This document shows positions 40,598 to 52,852 of a DNA stretch of 64,000 bases, piece by piece (position 1 is the stretch's first letter; the number at the start of each line of letters is the position of its first letter). The notes below the pieces were generated by a model. It saw only the letters and a program-made list of their open reading frames with translations, made no database searches and was not told the origin of the DNA. The stretch comes from Salminus brasiliensis. Taxonomy: Eukaryota; Chordata; Actinopteri; Characiformes; Bryconidae. The position numbers and the translations under genes were made by a program. Where the stretch lies: NCBI RefSeq assembly GCF_030463535.1, contig NC_132896.1:35025762-35089761 (forward strand), read 5' to 3'.

Positions 40598-42084
40598 GTA
40601 TTTTTGATGTTCTCAGTCAGTTCAGAATCATCTATAACTCTGATCATTTTTCTACACATATCTTTACAGTCTTTACACATTTTTTCATGAGCAAACAAGC
40701 ATTGATTATAAACTTTTGAACAGTAGTTACACACTATTGAATATTAAATGTACGTTTAACAGGTTATTGTATATCCAAACAGCACAAAGGCCATTTTTAA
40801 GCTGCAGTGAATCACTACATACACGCTAAAGTCATTTTTATGATGTAGTTTAAGTGATTCCAGTGGAAATGACTCACATTTGAATCATTTCCATTTAGAG
40901 CTCTGCTTCTGTCAGCGTGTAAACAATAAACACAAGCGGCCTGTGGCCTAACCTTCGGCGAATTAGTGGCGTGTAACCGGCCGAGACGCTTCTTGCTCTG
41001 CACTCTGAGCGTCTCCTTGTTGAGGAGAAACCCAGGGCTTTAGCTACGGTAACAGTTCCCCCACTGTCAGATTACACCGCTCTGATTCCAGATCCAAGGT
41101 TTATCTTTTGCAAATAACTGTGAAATTGCTTGGCACAAAGTCTCCTCCACTCAGTAAGCTTTAAATAAGATGTCAAGTGTGGCTTTGCTTCGCGGCTAGC
41201 CGGCTGGCTGGCAGGGCCGGCTGAATTTGAACAGGGATTCCTCCGGGGTCCGCCGGCTGGAGACTCTAAACACACTCGAGATGGATTAGCTTCGGACCCT
41301 AGAACCCCCTAATGCATTCTGGCCTCAAACTCTTCACCTCGTCCACCTTGCGGCACTCAGGGCCAAGCGGAACGCTGCCCAAATTAGACAAAACATGTCT
41401 TCTTGTCTTCTTGTCTTCCCGCTCCAGGAACAGGGAAAGTGTTGCCTGAACAAATCGGTACAAGTTGTTTTATTTTGGTCACCTTGTCCTCGGAGAACTC
41501 TGAGAACTCTTTTAGCACCGGAATTCAGTCTGGCTCTGCTCCAGTTGGGCCCGAGCACCAGTTGCGTGTCAAGGCTTATTTCTGTATTGAAAAATAATGC
41601 TGCTTTGAATTTCTACAGATTACACGATTACATGAGTTCACGGTCAGTGCTTTGTAAATGGTCTCCTTTCCGCTAACCCATGAGAGTGCAAGGTGAGAAA
41701 TGTGTCACAGACCCTTAAACAGATGGGGAGCGTCCTGGATGCATCACAGGACAGTCTGTGAAAATGAAAATGCCGGGGTGCAAAAGCTAACGCTAACAAG
41801 TTGCTCAATTATTTTTACTGATTGAATGATTTATTATATCAATATTCAAACCTGTGTCTGATGTTAGATGTTTAAGTTTTGACAAATAATTATATATATA
41901 TTTCTAAAAAATAAAGTAAAAAATAAAGAATATGTAATAAATTAAATATATAATAAATGAATTTATTTCATTAATATGTTTTCTGCTCCCTAGTGGATTA
42001 TCTATTAAATGGTCCATAGTTGACCTATGATGTGTATTTGCACCAAAATGCCAAAACATTAAAACCAGTGATGTCAGAATGTTA
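40598..42084. other. Non-coding stretch
   Basis: 41000-41330 and 41330-41700 look unique, GC-moderate and free of repeats. 41820-41990 is AT-rich. Several short frames overlap each other on opposite strands; none shows a convincing exon structure. Confidence 0.4.
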
Positions 42085-42416
42085 GATGATCACCACCCCA
42101 CCTCATCCCAAAAGTACTGGATGGAGCTCCACCCCCATCATTCCAGAGAACACAGTTCTTCCACTGCTCCACAGCTCCTCAATGCTGGGGGGCTTTATAC
42201 CCCTCTAGCCCACGCCTGGCATTATTAGGCAGCATGGAGCCAATAGGTTCATGATGTTGATCTGCTCCAGAGAGTCCTATTCTATTGGCAGTACTTCTCT
42301 ACAGGGACTAGACTGCTGGTTGTGTGCATTTACACTTCTGTGTCAGCAACATGTGCAACTTAAAGTAGCTGTATGCATTTATTTCAAGGGGTGTCCACAA
42401 ACATTTGGCCATATTT
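42085..42416 (+). mobile_element. TGGACAAAAGTATTGGG-family element, 5' end lost
   Basis: CACCACCCCACCTCATCCCA, GTACTGGATGGAGCTCCACC, TTTATACCCCTCTAGCCCAC and the 3' end GGGGTGTCCACAAACATTTG are present in order. Confidence 0.85.
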
Positions 42417-42422
42417 TTTTTA

Positions 42423-42456
<34 letters not shown>

Positions 42457-42546
42457 CACACATGGTTGTATTGGTTACACTGTGGATCAATGTTCAAGGT
42501 CAGGATATCTTTGTTCTGAAGAAGTATGAAAACAATCCCACTTACA

Positions 42547-42588
<42 letters not shown>

Positions 42589-42794
42589 TACACACACACT
42601 ATCCCCTCAAACAAAACAGTGAGGAGGATAATCAGTGATCCTCCATAAGCCTCATTCACTCATTCCTAAACGGGTCCTGCTTCCGAGCGGAGGAATCAGA
42701 AAACCTTTAAGTCTCCGGCTAATTCTTCTTTCACTCGTCTGGCTAAGAAACTGTCGTGCAACAACTTAATACCAGCCTGGCTCACACTGAGGGC

Positions 42795-42829
<35 letters not shown>

Positions 42830-43002
42830 GCTCACACCTCAGCCTTTTCCCTCCATTCTGTTCTTCCCGTTTTGTCTGCCTCTCTTGACCTCTCTGTGGG
42901 CCGCCAAGTCCTCAGCAAGTCCTTCCTCCCCTCTTTACACACACACAGTGAGGGTCAGTGCAGTGTGATATTTCAGTCACTGCCCAATACACATATATTT
43001 AT
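42417..43002. repeat. AT, CA and CA microsatellites with unique spacers
   Basis: AT at 42427-42453, CA at 42543-42599, CA at 42799-42826. 42630-42780 and 42840-43000 look unique. No exon is seen. Confidence 0.7.
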
Positions 43003-43285
43003 ACACCGATCAGCCATAACATTAAGAATAATATTGTATAGGCCCCCCTTGTGTCAGCTTTAGGCACCCATGACCCCAGTTGTCTTTCCTTGGAGCTCTT
43101 TTGGTAGGTACGGACCACTGCATACTGGGAACACCCCACAAGACCTGCCTGAGGTTCTGGAGATGTTCTGAACCAGTCATTGTCTAGAACCTCACAGTTT
43201 GGTTCTTGTCAACTGACTGTTCACTCGCTGCCTAATAGATCCACCCCTCGACAGGAGCCGCTGTAGATGAAGATAGCTGTGATTT
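43003..43285 (+). mobile_element. GATCAGCCATAACATT-type element
   Basis: Left end ACACCGATCAGCCATAACAT is well kept. Inner blocks GGTAGGTACGGACCACTGCA, GGAACACCCCACAAGACC and CTGCCTAATAGATCCACC follow. The right terminal repeat is missing. Confidence 0.8.
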
Positions 43286-44214
43286 AGAATGGAGAATATT
43301 TCCATCCTGAAAAAAATGACAAATCCAAACACACACACACAGACACACACACACACACACACACACACAAAACAAGTGTGGAATGATATTACACTCACAG
43401 ATCAATCCCTGCCTCCAAAACACAGCCAAACACACACACACACACACACACACACTCTAATCTAATCAGTGAGGTTTTAGCTTTCTAATAAAGTGTCTCT
43501 CTCAGGGTGGAACTCTATCCGTGCAGCTGTGCTGTCCCGCACCGCGTCCAGCCAGGCCTCTGATCACGCATTTCAATATGAATGGAGCCAATAACGGGGT
43601 GGATTAGGTGCTGGTTACTGCCTAAATCCCGGCGCAGGCTTTGAAGCGGCGGCGGGTTTTGGCCGCCCGGGCCTCGCTCGCCCGGGCAGCCGGCGGGGCC
43701 ACCTGGCCTTCGCCACACACTCTGTTTGCTCATATGGGCTGTTTAAACACGGCCGGGCTGGCATGGCTGCAATGGGCAGCAGATGGCGCCGTGGTGGCTG
43801 AGGCCAGACGCTCAGGTGGGGGAAAGGAGTGAGCGAGAGAGAGCAAGAGAGAGAGCATGTCTGGGTTCATGCCAAACCAGTGGTCACTGAATTTATATTC
43901 CCTCTGATTTCAATTCATTCTTCTTTGCTTATTTTCATGAAATTATTATAATCTTATTATCATTAGATATTAATTATTTTTGAATAATTATTCATTATTT
44001 TGATTAACTACAAATATTCAATGCTAATTAAATTCTAAATCATCCCACACTCTTCTCAAAGCCTGAGGAGGTGTTCAGTAATCTCTAATAGACTCGATTA
44101 TGGGATTTCTGGCATTGAATGACTTACTGTTATCTAGAACATGGACTGAAGTACTGAGTAATAGTCTAAAAGTACTAGCATACTAGAGGCCACAGTAGCA
44201 GCAGCCATGTGGGA
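43286..44214. other. CA repeats then a CpG-rich segment
   Basis: CA at 43329-43369 and 43432-43455. 43590-43830 is markedly GC- and CpG-rich (GCGGCGGCGGG, GCCGCCCGGGCC, GCCGGCGGGG) and not obviously repeated. 43880-44100 is AT-rich. No exon is seen. Confidence 0.5.
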
Positions 44215-45159
44215 ACCTTTTTTTTTACAGTCTAAGCAAAAAAGGTTCTGATAAAGGTTCCTTTGACTCGTAACCATAGATGAACCCCTTTAGGAACCCT
44301 TTTAGATTGACAGGATCATATTCAAAAGATTATCATGAACGTTTCTCTTTCAAGTTGTCCTAGTTTATCTAGAACCATTGCCTCCACTAAAGCCTTCACT
44401 ATAACCCCCTTATAAACCCCCCTTTTAAAAGGGGATTTTACTATATTAATTGGATAGCACTTTATTATACTATATTTAACGTTCTAGATAATAACTATTC
44501 TTTAAGATCCACAGTAGTTATAACTCTGATTTACCCAGCTGATAGCTAGAACCTGATGATAATTTCAGTGTAAGTTAATTTAGACTGTTTACACCCAACA
44601 GTGCTTAGTACTTGGATCGTGTACCTCACAATTATCTAAGTAATATCTCGAACCTAAAAGAAAAGCTTTGAAAAATGGGTTCTGTGCAAAAGCAGTGGTT
44701 CTGTATAGAACAACGACACATCAAAGAAACCTTCAGATGTTTAATGACTCTTTCTCTATGGAAATCTTATTGCAGATGGTTCGTTAAAGGAAAAATGCAA
44801 AAATGCATCAATTCTATATCGTTACACTAGAACCCTTTTTTGGTTCTATATATAACCCTCTGTTCTCAGAGTGTGTCGATTGATGATATGAATAAAAAGG
44901 GATTTTAACTTATTACATGAATGTCCTCCCATCTCAGTTGTTCCACAGGGACGCCAATGTCAATTTAATTATGTGACCTTTTTGACCTCTGCAGGGCTCT
45001 TTGATCCTCTGGATCAATGCAGTGAATCAGTGAATCAGTGAATCAACTCACTTTTGGAATCATCTTTTTTTATTTTAATTTAATTTTAGAAAATAAACAA
45101 AATAAGCAAAAATGATGTAATTTTACACACTACACACCTGCTTACTCTGAGCTCCAGCG

Positions 45160-45196
<37 letters not shown>

Positions 45197-47035
45197 CATT
45201 ACAACCTCCACCCCCCAGTGTGTGTCCTCTGCAGGTTGCTCTGCTGTGTGTGGGACGGAGCTGATTAATATTTGTTTTCTCTCCTCTGGGGTGGCGGAGG
45301 TAAAGCCAGCAGGTCCCCCACGGAACCCCTCTAATCCCCACAAGGTCCCCCCGCCATAGCAGGACGTCTCTTTATTACCACAGGGTGTCAGTGGAGATGC
45401 AGGGACGGAGCACAGACGGGACAGGGTGACCACCGACTACAAGAGGGAAGTAGAGAAAGCATATCCGGACCAGTTAGAACCTCACTGCTGAGTGACAGAG
45501 TCAGGAGGAACGTTACGGTCATCCAATTCCAGTTCAAACTGGACACAAGTCTGGAAAGTCGTGTCTGCTCGGGTTAATGCTGTTAACATGCCGTGAGGAA
45601 CCCTCAGAGCCTTCTGGAAACTCAGAGAAGGTCTAGTGAGCTCTGGAGAGTCAGTAGAGTGAGGCCTCTTAAACATCGTCTGCACGTTTTACAGTACCAC
45701 ACTCTTAAATATAAAGGTTCTTAAAGGGGTCTTTGAGCGATGATATAGAAGAACCATTTTGGTTCCATAAGGACCTGTGTGTGAAATACCTTTAAATGAT
45801 TAAAGAACATTTACACCCACTTCTCTAAACATTTAGAACATTCTTCACATTTATTTCTCTTTCACAAAAAGGGTTATTTGCGACCAACAATGGCTCTTTT
45901 ATGGAATCACTCAAAGAACCCTTTGGAGCGCCATTGTTTTGACATTAACATTTTGGTGGCAGGAAGATCAGGATTGGTGTCCAGTCAGGATTGTTCTCTC
46001 TGTGGTGTCTGGGAGAACTCCCATTGGTTGGGACTTCACTGGTAGAACTGAACGCCTAAGTCATCTGGAGCTGACAAGCAATCAATCAGTCATGCCTTGA
46101 TTTCCTGCCTTGATAGGCAGCGAGTGTGAGGGCAGGTTCTAGATAGGCAGTGAGTGTGCAGGGTAGTGGGAGCAGATCTCTTTACTGAAAATGTACTGAA
46201 TGTTTGTGTTGAAACTGCCAAGACATGTTCTAGTGCACTGAATAATTTTTTGTAAAGACAGTGGTTCCACATAGAACCATGACAAGAACTATTTAAATGC
46301 TTAAAGTGTTTAGATGTTTCTTTAAGAAACCTTTTGAAAATAAATGGACCAAAAAGGGTTCCACTATTGCTATGAGTCAAATAACCCATTTCCCATTTGT
46401 TATTTAGTTTAAAACTGAAGTGTTAGCATGCGGTTCTACTCAGACAGAACCCACACATTTAAATTCCTGATTCTGATCCTCACATTAGAAATAATTTAGT
46501 TCTTTTTGGAACAGAGGGATGCAGAACCATGTGAGAGGAGTCCAGCTCAGGGATACGGTCCTTCAGGCTGTAACGGATCTTATATTTCACGGGTAAAGGA
46601 AGCGGCGTCTCACGCAACACCGAGCCGGATCAGACAGGTGTAGCCGAGGTACAGAGAGAAAACACACTGCTGAGTGTAAAATTACAGCGGTTGTAAAAAC
46701 ACAGCTGCTTTGTGCCCATGATCAGTTTACCGCTTCAGTCCTGAGAGTGGGACGCTCTCACAGAGGAGTAATTAGTATTAAGCTAATTCCATTAACACAG
46801 TTTCTGATCTGTTTGCATTCAAGCCTAAAAATATTCCTGATAAATGTATAAAAATAGGATCATTTAGCTTCATTCCTACATTTTCTATCTTAAAAAAATA
46901 ATGGTTCTACCAAGGGTTCCACAGAAAAACCACTTTCGGGGTCATGAGGCATTTTTGTTTCAAGTTAAGGCTGTTTAAACCTTAAAGGCCTGTGGATCAA
47001 AAAGTGGCATTCTTCAAAGAACCCTTTGTAGCACA
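44215..47035. repeat. Scattered AGAACC/GGTTCT-type repeat copies
   Basis: Blocks at about 44215-44870, 45700-45930, 46240-46390 and 46890-47035 are full of mirrored words such as AAAGGTTCTG, AGAACCATTTTGGTTCC, AAAGAACCCTTTGGAG and CAAAGAACCCTTTG, the pattern of a common fish miniature repeat. Between them, 45060-45480 has a CA repeat (45165-45193) and GC-rich unique sequence. No exon is seen. Confidence 0.5.
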
Positions 47036-47081
47036 TGTATCTATAATTTACACTAATATGGCTAAACTTAATATACACACA

Positions 47082-47333
47082 CCACACACACATATATATA
47101 TATGTGTGTGTATGTGTGTGTGTGTGTGTATGTGGTGCTTAGTAATGCAATGGCACACACATTAGTCCAATCTCGGAATGACGGCCCACTCTCTGATGAA
47201 TTATTCATGCCTGAGTTGGTCCAGATCACAGAGCCGTGCCCAGGTGCAGAGCTGGACGTACCAACAGCAGCAGGATTACTGCCCCCAATCCCTCGCAGAG
47301 AGGATTCCGCTCATATCCCACAACTCATGTGAC

Positions 47334-47362
<29 letters not shown>
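47082..47362. repeat. AT/GT and CA microsatellites
   Basis: TATATGTGTGTG run at 47091-47135 and CA at 47334-47361, with about 190 bp of unique sequence between them. Confidence 0.8.
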
Positions 47363-47367
<5 letters not shown>

Positions 47368-47396
47368 AAATGACGACATTTCTAAATATATCTATA

Positions 47397-47652
47397 CAAT
47401 ATGTCCAAATGTTTGTGGACAGAACTTCTCATGAATGCATTCAGTTACTTTAAGTTGCACCCATTGCTGACACAGATGTAGAAGTACTGCCAATAGAATA
47501 GGACTCAAACATCATGAGCATATGGGCTCCATGCTGCCTAATAATGCCAGGCGTGGGTTAGAGGGGTATAATAAAGCCCCCCAGCATTGAGGAGCTGTGG
47601 AGCAGTGGAGGAACTGTGTTCTCTGGAATGATGGATGGTGCTCCATACAATA
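47397..47652 (-). mobile_element. 3' half of TGGACAAAAGTATTGGG-family element
   Basis: Reverse copy: ATATGTCCAAATGTTTGTGG, GAATGCATTCAGTTACTTTA, AAGTACTGCCAATAGAATAG and GAACTGTGTTCTCTGGAATG. The 5' half is lost. Confidence 0.85.
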
Positions 47653-48005
47653 TATTATATAACAGTAATATTATAATATATCATTAATATAGGATCCACA
47701 TTCTTTGCCCTACACTATCAACGCAACATCTGACCTTTATAGGAATTAATACATTTTAAATCCAGTTTATGATAAAATGTCACTGTTTGCAGCTTCATCT
47801 CACACACACTTCATCTCACACACACTTTATTTCACACACACTTCATCACACACAGCAAGGCTGCTCCAGTCAGGACTGTCTCTGCGCTCCGTGGAACTCA
47901 GAGCTAATGAATCTTCTCCCAGTGAACTGCTCTCACCCCTACAAGCAACCGCACTGGTGACCTGCTACACTGTGTGTGAGTGAGCATGAGTGTGTGTTAC
48001 AAAAA

Positions 48006-48328
48006 GCTTCTCAGTAGTGAGAGTGTCTACCTGTAATTTACTCTATATAATATTAGAATAAACCCAAACAAACATAAAGTCAGTGGTCAGTGAGAGTGTC
48101 TACCTGTAATTAACTCTATATAACATTAGAATAAACCCAAACAAACATAAAGTCAGTGGTCAGTGAGAGTGTCTACCTGTAATTAACTCTATATAACATT
48201 AGAATAAACCCAAATAAACATAAAGTCAGTGGTCAGTGAGAGTGTCTACCTGTAATTTACTCTATATAATATTAGAATAAACCCAAACAAACATAAAGAC
48301 AGTGGTCAGTGAGAGTGTCTACCTGTAA
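48006..48328 (+). repeat. 73-bp tandem repeat
   Basis: About 4.4 copies of a 73-bp unit (GTCAGTGGTCAGTGAGAGTG, TCTACCTGTAATTAACTC, TATATAACATTAGAATAAAC, CCAAACAAACATAAA). Starts at 48079 and 48152 confirm the period. Copies are nearly identical. Confidence 0.95.
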
Positions 48329-48633
48329 CACTCTTGGAACTGGGCATACTGGCCCTCCCCCAGTGTGATTTTAGTGATATGTAGAATTTTTTTGAATGTT
48401 TATCTATCTAGAACCACCCACCCCAGTGTGTGTGTGTGTGTGGGAGGAGAAGGTCCAGTGCAGAAGCAGCTTTTAGCTCTTCATAAAGCTCTATAATGAA
48501 TGGTGCCAAACACTGACCTCACATATTTCCCAATTCCTTCCTGCCCTCCCCCTCCGCCTCTGCCTCCCCCACACACACCGAACGGATCAGCCATCATCAC
48601 TTTCACCCATTTTTTGGTTGCTTGTAACGAGCT

Positions 48634-48921
48634 GGTCGTGGGCTAGAGGGGTGTAAAGCTCCCCAGCTTTCAGCTGCGTGGTTCAGTGGTGATGGAGCTC
48701 CATCAGTCCGGTTGGGTTGAGTTGGTGCTGCAGAAATGATCATCCAACATCAGGACCTGACCTCACTGATGCTCTCACTCCTGCAATCAAATCCTCCTCA
48801 CAGCAATGTTCTAGCATCTAGTGTAAGGCCTTCCCAGGAGAGGAGAGGCTGCCACTGCAGCAATGGTGCAGGTACATGTGAAACGGTAAAGGAGCAGGTG
48901 TCTATATACTTTTGAATGTAT

Positions 48922-48925
<4 letters not shown>
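48634..48925 (-). mobile_element. 5' half of TGGACAAAAGTATTGGG-family element, decayed
   Basis: Reverse copy: GGGCTAGAGGGGTGTAAAGC, GGTGATGGAGCTCCATC, CAATCAAATCCTCCTCACAG and GGAGCAGGTGTCTATATACT. It ends at a GT repeat (48926-48956). Confidence 0.7.
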
Positions 48926-48958
<33 letters not shown>

Positions 48959-49060
48959 TCTATCCCCTCTGGATTTGTGGGCAGATAAGAGAGACTTCTC
49001 GGATTAGAAAGGTAGCTGAAGGAGGTCTGTGAGTGTGTGTTAGTGTGTGTGTGTGTGTGT

Positions 49061-49112
<52 letters not shown>

Positions 49113-49200
49113 CCTGTAATGAGATCTTTGTGCAGATCTGTGCTGTTTAAAGGATTTGTAAGATACATTACTGTAGTACTGTACCTGTATATATATATAC

Positions 49201-49252
<52 letters not shown>
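48926..49252 (+). repeat. GT microsatellites
   Basis: GT runs at 48926-48956, 49035-49112 and 49204-49252. Confidence 0.9.
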
Positions 49253-49254
<2 letters not shown>

Positions 49255-49454
49255 TCTGTCCAAATTTCATAATGAATGGACCAATAGAAATTGACATTTT
49301 TATTTAAATAATTTCTTTTTAAAATGCTGTTTTTATCATAACTAAAGTCTTCAAATGAATATTTTTATTTTTATATAGTAATAATGGAATATAACAAGGA
49401 ATTAAAACACTTTTTACATATGTGTATACCTATGTGTATTAACAACATATATAT

Positions 49455-49873
49455 ATTGACATAAGTATTCAGACACTTTACTCAGTACTTACTTAAAGCA
49501 CCTCTGGCAGTGATTACAGCCTACAGTCTTCTTGGGTATGTGATGCCATAAGGTTTGCACACCTGAATGATGCTGCCACCACCATGCTTCACTGAGAGAC
49601 TTTTAGAGACTTTTAGTAAGGAGAGGCTTCTGTCTGTCTGGCCACTCTGCCATGAAGCCAGATTGGTGGATTGGTGTGGTGATGATAGACCTGAGGAGAT
49701 CAACAGGATCTTCAGAGCTCAGCCAAGTAAATAAACAAGTAAATAACCAGATAAATAAGCAGAAGAAAATGTGAATGCAGAACAAGTAACCATTGGGTTC
49801 TGGGTCACCTCTTTTACCAAGGCCCTTCTCCCCTGATTACTTAGTCTGGAGGGCCACAGCTCCTAAAAAGGGA
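49455..49873 (-). mobile_element. Decayed Tc1-like transposon with transposase remnants
   Basis: On the plus strand, TTGACATAAGTATTCAGACA is the terminal region. CAGTCTTCTTGGGTATGTGA, ATGATGCTGCCACCACCATG, TGTCTGGCCACTCTGCCATG and GGTCACCTCTTTTACCAAGG are words of the reverse-oriented Tc1-family transposase gene common in fish, in the expected order with large deletions. A 65-bp segment (49724-49788), also found at 50487-50551, splits the relic. It is far too damaged to be active. Confidence 0.7.
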
Positions 49874-49885
49874 AATTATATTATA

Positions 49886-49957
<72 letters not shown>
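49874..49957 (+). repeat. AT microsatellite
   Basis: Over 35 AT units, followed by GTGTGTATGTGTG (49965-49993). Confidence 0.9.
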
Positions 49958-49960
<3 letters not shown>

Positions 49961-50117
49961 CATTGTGTGTGTGTATGTGTGTGTGTATGTGTGGGCCAGA
50001 GCCTTTTAAGTTCACAGAAAATATATGAGGGACTGGTGCTATTTGTGGAAAATGGCCTGACCCCAGCACACCCATGGCAGACAATTACTGTTAGACATGA
50101 TGGACTATTCTTTATCA

Positions 50118-50119
50118 GG

Positions 50120-50206
<87 letters not shown>
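50118..50206 (+). repeat. GA microsatellite
   Basis: GA units with rare GGGA and GAAA breaks. Confidence 0.9.
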
Positions 50207-50209
<3 letters not shown>

Positions 50210-50586
50210 TAGCTGTAATCCTTTAAATAGAGGATATCAGTAAAGTAAGAGGATCCATCCTGTAGCTGAGCTCCAGCAGGACATGGCATGTGTGTGTGTG
50301 TGTGTGTGTGTTTTAAATCTCGTATTCTTTTTTTTTTTCTTTTCTTATTGTATTTCCTCCAGCCCAGCTGAGACGCTCCTCACACTGAGGACATTCTGAC
50401 CAAAGAGGAGCTCCTGGAACTTCTGACTGGGGTTCAGTCCCCTTCTCGTCTCATATATGAACATTTACAGCAGCTACATCTGCAGGTAAACAAGTAAATA
50501 AACAAGTAAATAACCAGATAAATAAGCAGAAGAAAATGAGAATGCAGAACAAGTTACATATTTGGTCCAGGGAAAGTAATGAAGAC

Positions 50587-50639
<53 letters not shown>

Positions 50640-52852
50640 ATGATGGGAGAAGCTCAGTTGTAGTGCTGTTTGAGCCCCTCTTAATCCTCTACTGATTACA
50701 GCAACACTCATGAGAGAGAGAGAGAGAGAGAGGTCATGAAGAGAAAAGCATGACAAAAGAATGTATAAAGAGGTCGACCTGAAAAAACAGGTAAACAAAC
50801 TGAGTAATTCATTAATATTTATTATTTATTTATTTATTTATTGATGGATTTTTATGCTTTAGTTTATTATTTATTCTTTTTTCCCCGACCCCTCATAGCG
50901 GCGTTTGCGTATGATATTCTGAGGGTGAAAGAGAGCATTCAGCATCGTCTCTCTCAAATACACTCTCTCTCCCTCCACCAATCCGCTCGCTGGCTTTCCT
51001 CCTCTGTGGCCAATCAGACGGCAGCCCCGGAGGTCACCTGGCTCAGTGGGCTAATCCTGAGTTTGGCGTGTAGATTAGCGCTCGGCCTCCCGCCGCCACT
51101 CACTCCCAAGCCCAGTAAATCCCGAGGTAAACTCAGGAGCCGGCGTAAGAGCCACGCGGAGAGTGGCTTTAGCAGAATGAGATAATATTTGTTAGCGTAT
51201 TGCCAGAGGTGATTAAGAGAGAGGATAAACAGTAATGGCAGCGATTAGCGATTAGCCTCCTTTTATAGCCACTTTGGTTAAGGACTGGATGGAGGATGAG
51301 AGCTTATTAAGGCGACATGGATTGATGCTCAATCACCTCGCTGACGGAAGAGTGTGTTACTGTGTCTCACACACAGGGAAAACGGCGATGCGTTATTAAA
51401 GGGAATATAGATTAAAGAGATCTATATTAAAGGGAAGCTTCAGTGACCTTCTAAAATTCCCTCATAACTCAGTGTTTGAGAAAACTTCAGTCAGAGTCGG
51501 GGGTCCGGTGTGAAACTGAGCTTCACTGTAGAGAAAATGAAACATTCTGATTTCTATACAGTGGAGGTGAATGGAACCTGGCGCCGGTCGCCATGACAAC
51601 AACATAGATACAGCCCATAATTTATCTCCTACCCAAACCCACCAGTGCAGCTACACGAGTCTTCTTAGTTTTATATGGAGTGATGATGATGATGATGATG
51701 AAGGTAAAATAGTGAAGAATAGAGAATCTGAACTAATGCAGTTCTCTTTAGGGACTACTTTCTGTAGCTGCACTACACCCTGCAGCATGTATCCCTCCAC
51801 CATTTTAATGATCTGATTTTAAAAGCAGGTTCTAGAGCCGAGCTCTTCTCAGAACTCTGGTAGAACAGTGTCTCAGGCATCAGGCAGCGTCTTCATCACC
51901 ATTAGGTGAAGAACTTTCTGTGAGGAGCTTTTAGTAGAGCTTCAGACGCCTGCTGCCCTTCACCTCCACTGTAGAACCACAGCTCTGACTGGGGGAGGTT
52001 ATCTAGAACCCAGTGTATCACACCAAACCCCCCAAACCCCCCTCTGACTGACTCTGTTAACATGTTAATGTAATTGGAATATAAACTTTTGGGCATCTAT
52101 AAACACACTGGAACAGATTTGTAATGTAGGTTAATATAGCAATCTATAATTAGTCCAGATTTGTATTAATTACATTAATTTAACAAGTAATTAAATATTT
52201 GGACCAGAAAACATTTTAAAAAAATAATTCTCAAATCTGCCTGAGGTTCAGCAAAAAAGCCCCCCCACCACTTTGTACAGAAGCCCCTCTAGTTACTGAG
52301 TAAAACACTTTAAGGGTGTGTTAAGGGGTTAAGTTAGGACCTGCCAGCTGACGTTAGACCAGCTCACCCATTGGTTTGGACTTCACTGGTAGAACTGAAG
52401 GTAATACAGTCTGTTTATCCCGTGAGTTCTTCCAGAGGCCTGAGCTGAAGCTCTAGCACCCCTGACACCTGTATATGGTCCTACTAAGAAACTGCTCCAG
52501 CTTTCTGATCCTACAGATCTTATTGGACCTGGTGACTGGGGTGCACTGGCTCAGTCTGTACAGAAGCAGGTGAACATGCTTTACAGCTTTCAGCCTGTAG
52601 AGCCAAGCCGTTTCCTCCTCCCCCTCCACCGGTACTTCCTCAGATGCCTTTAGAGCCAAATATGCTGCATTTGGCTCAGAGTAGTATGTCTGGTCGGTTG
52701 GGTGGCAGAATTTGAGCATTAGAGATAAGTAAGCTATTATTTAGAGCTTACCTCCTCTCATATGCACACCATATTGTAATTTCTTACAGTATCATCAAGT
52801 ATTATTACGTTATCCCCTGATTCAGCCTGACCTAATGGAATTCAGCACTCAA
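50207..52852. other. Mostly unique non-coding stretch
   Basis: 50487-50551 repeats the 65-bp segment at 49724-49788. GT at 50290-50310 and 50589-50638, GA at 50715-50732. 50930-51310 is GC-moderate, unique and rich in possible binding words (CCAATCAG, CAGGAGCCGGCG). 51570-52720 is unique with short overlapping frames on both strands and no trusted exon. Confidence 0.4.

Noticed and set aside
49455..49873. Active Tc1 transposase
   Set aside because: Only scattered words of the gene remain, with deletions, stops and a foreign 65-bp segment inside.
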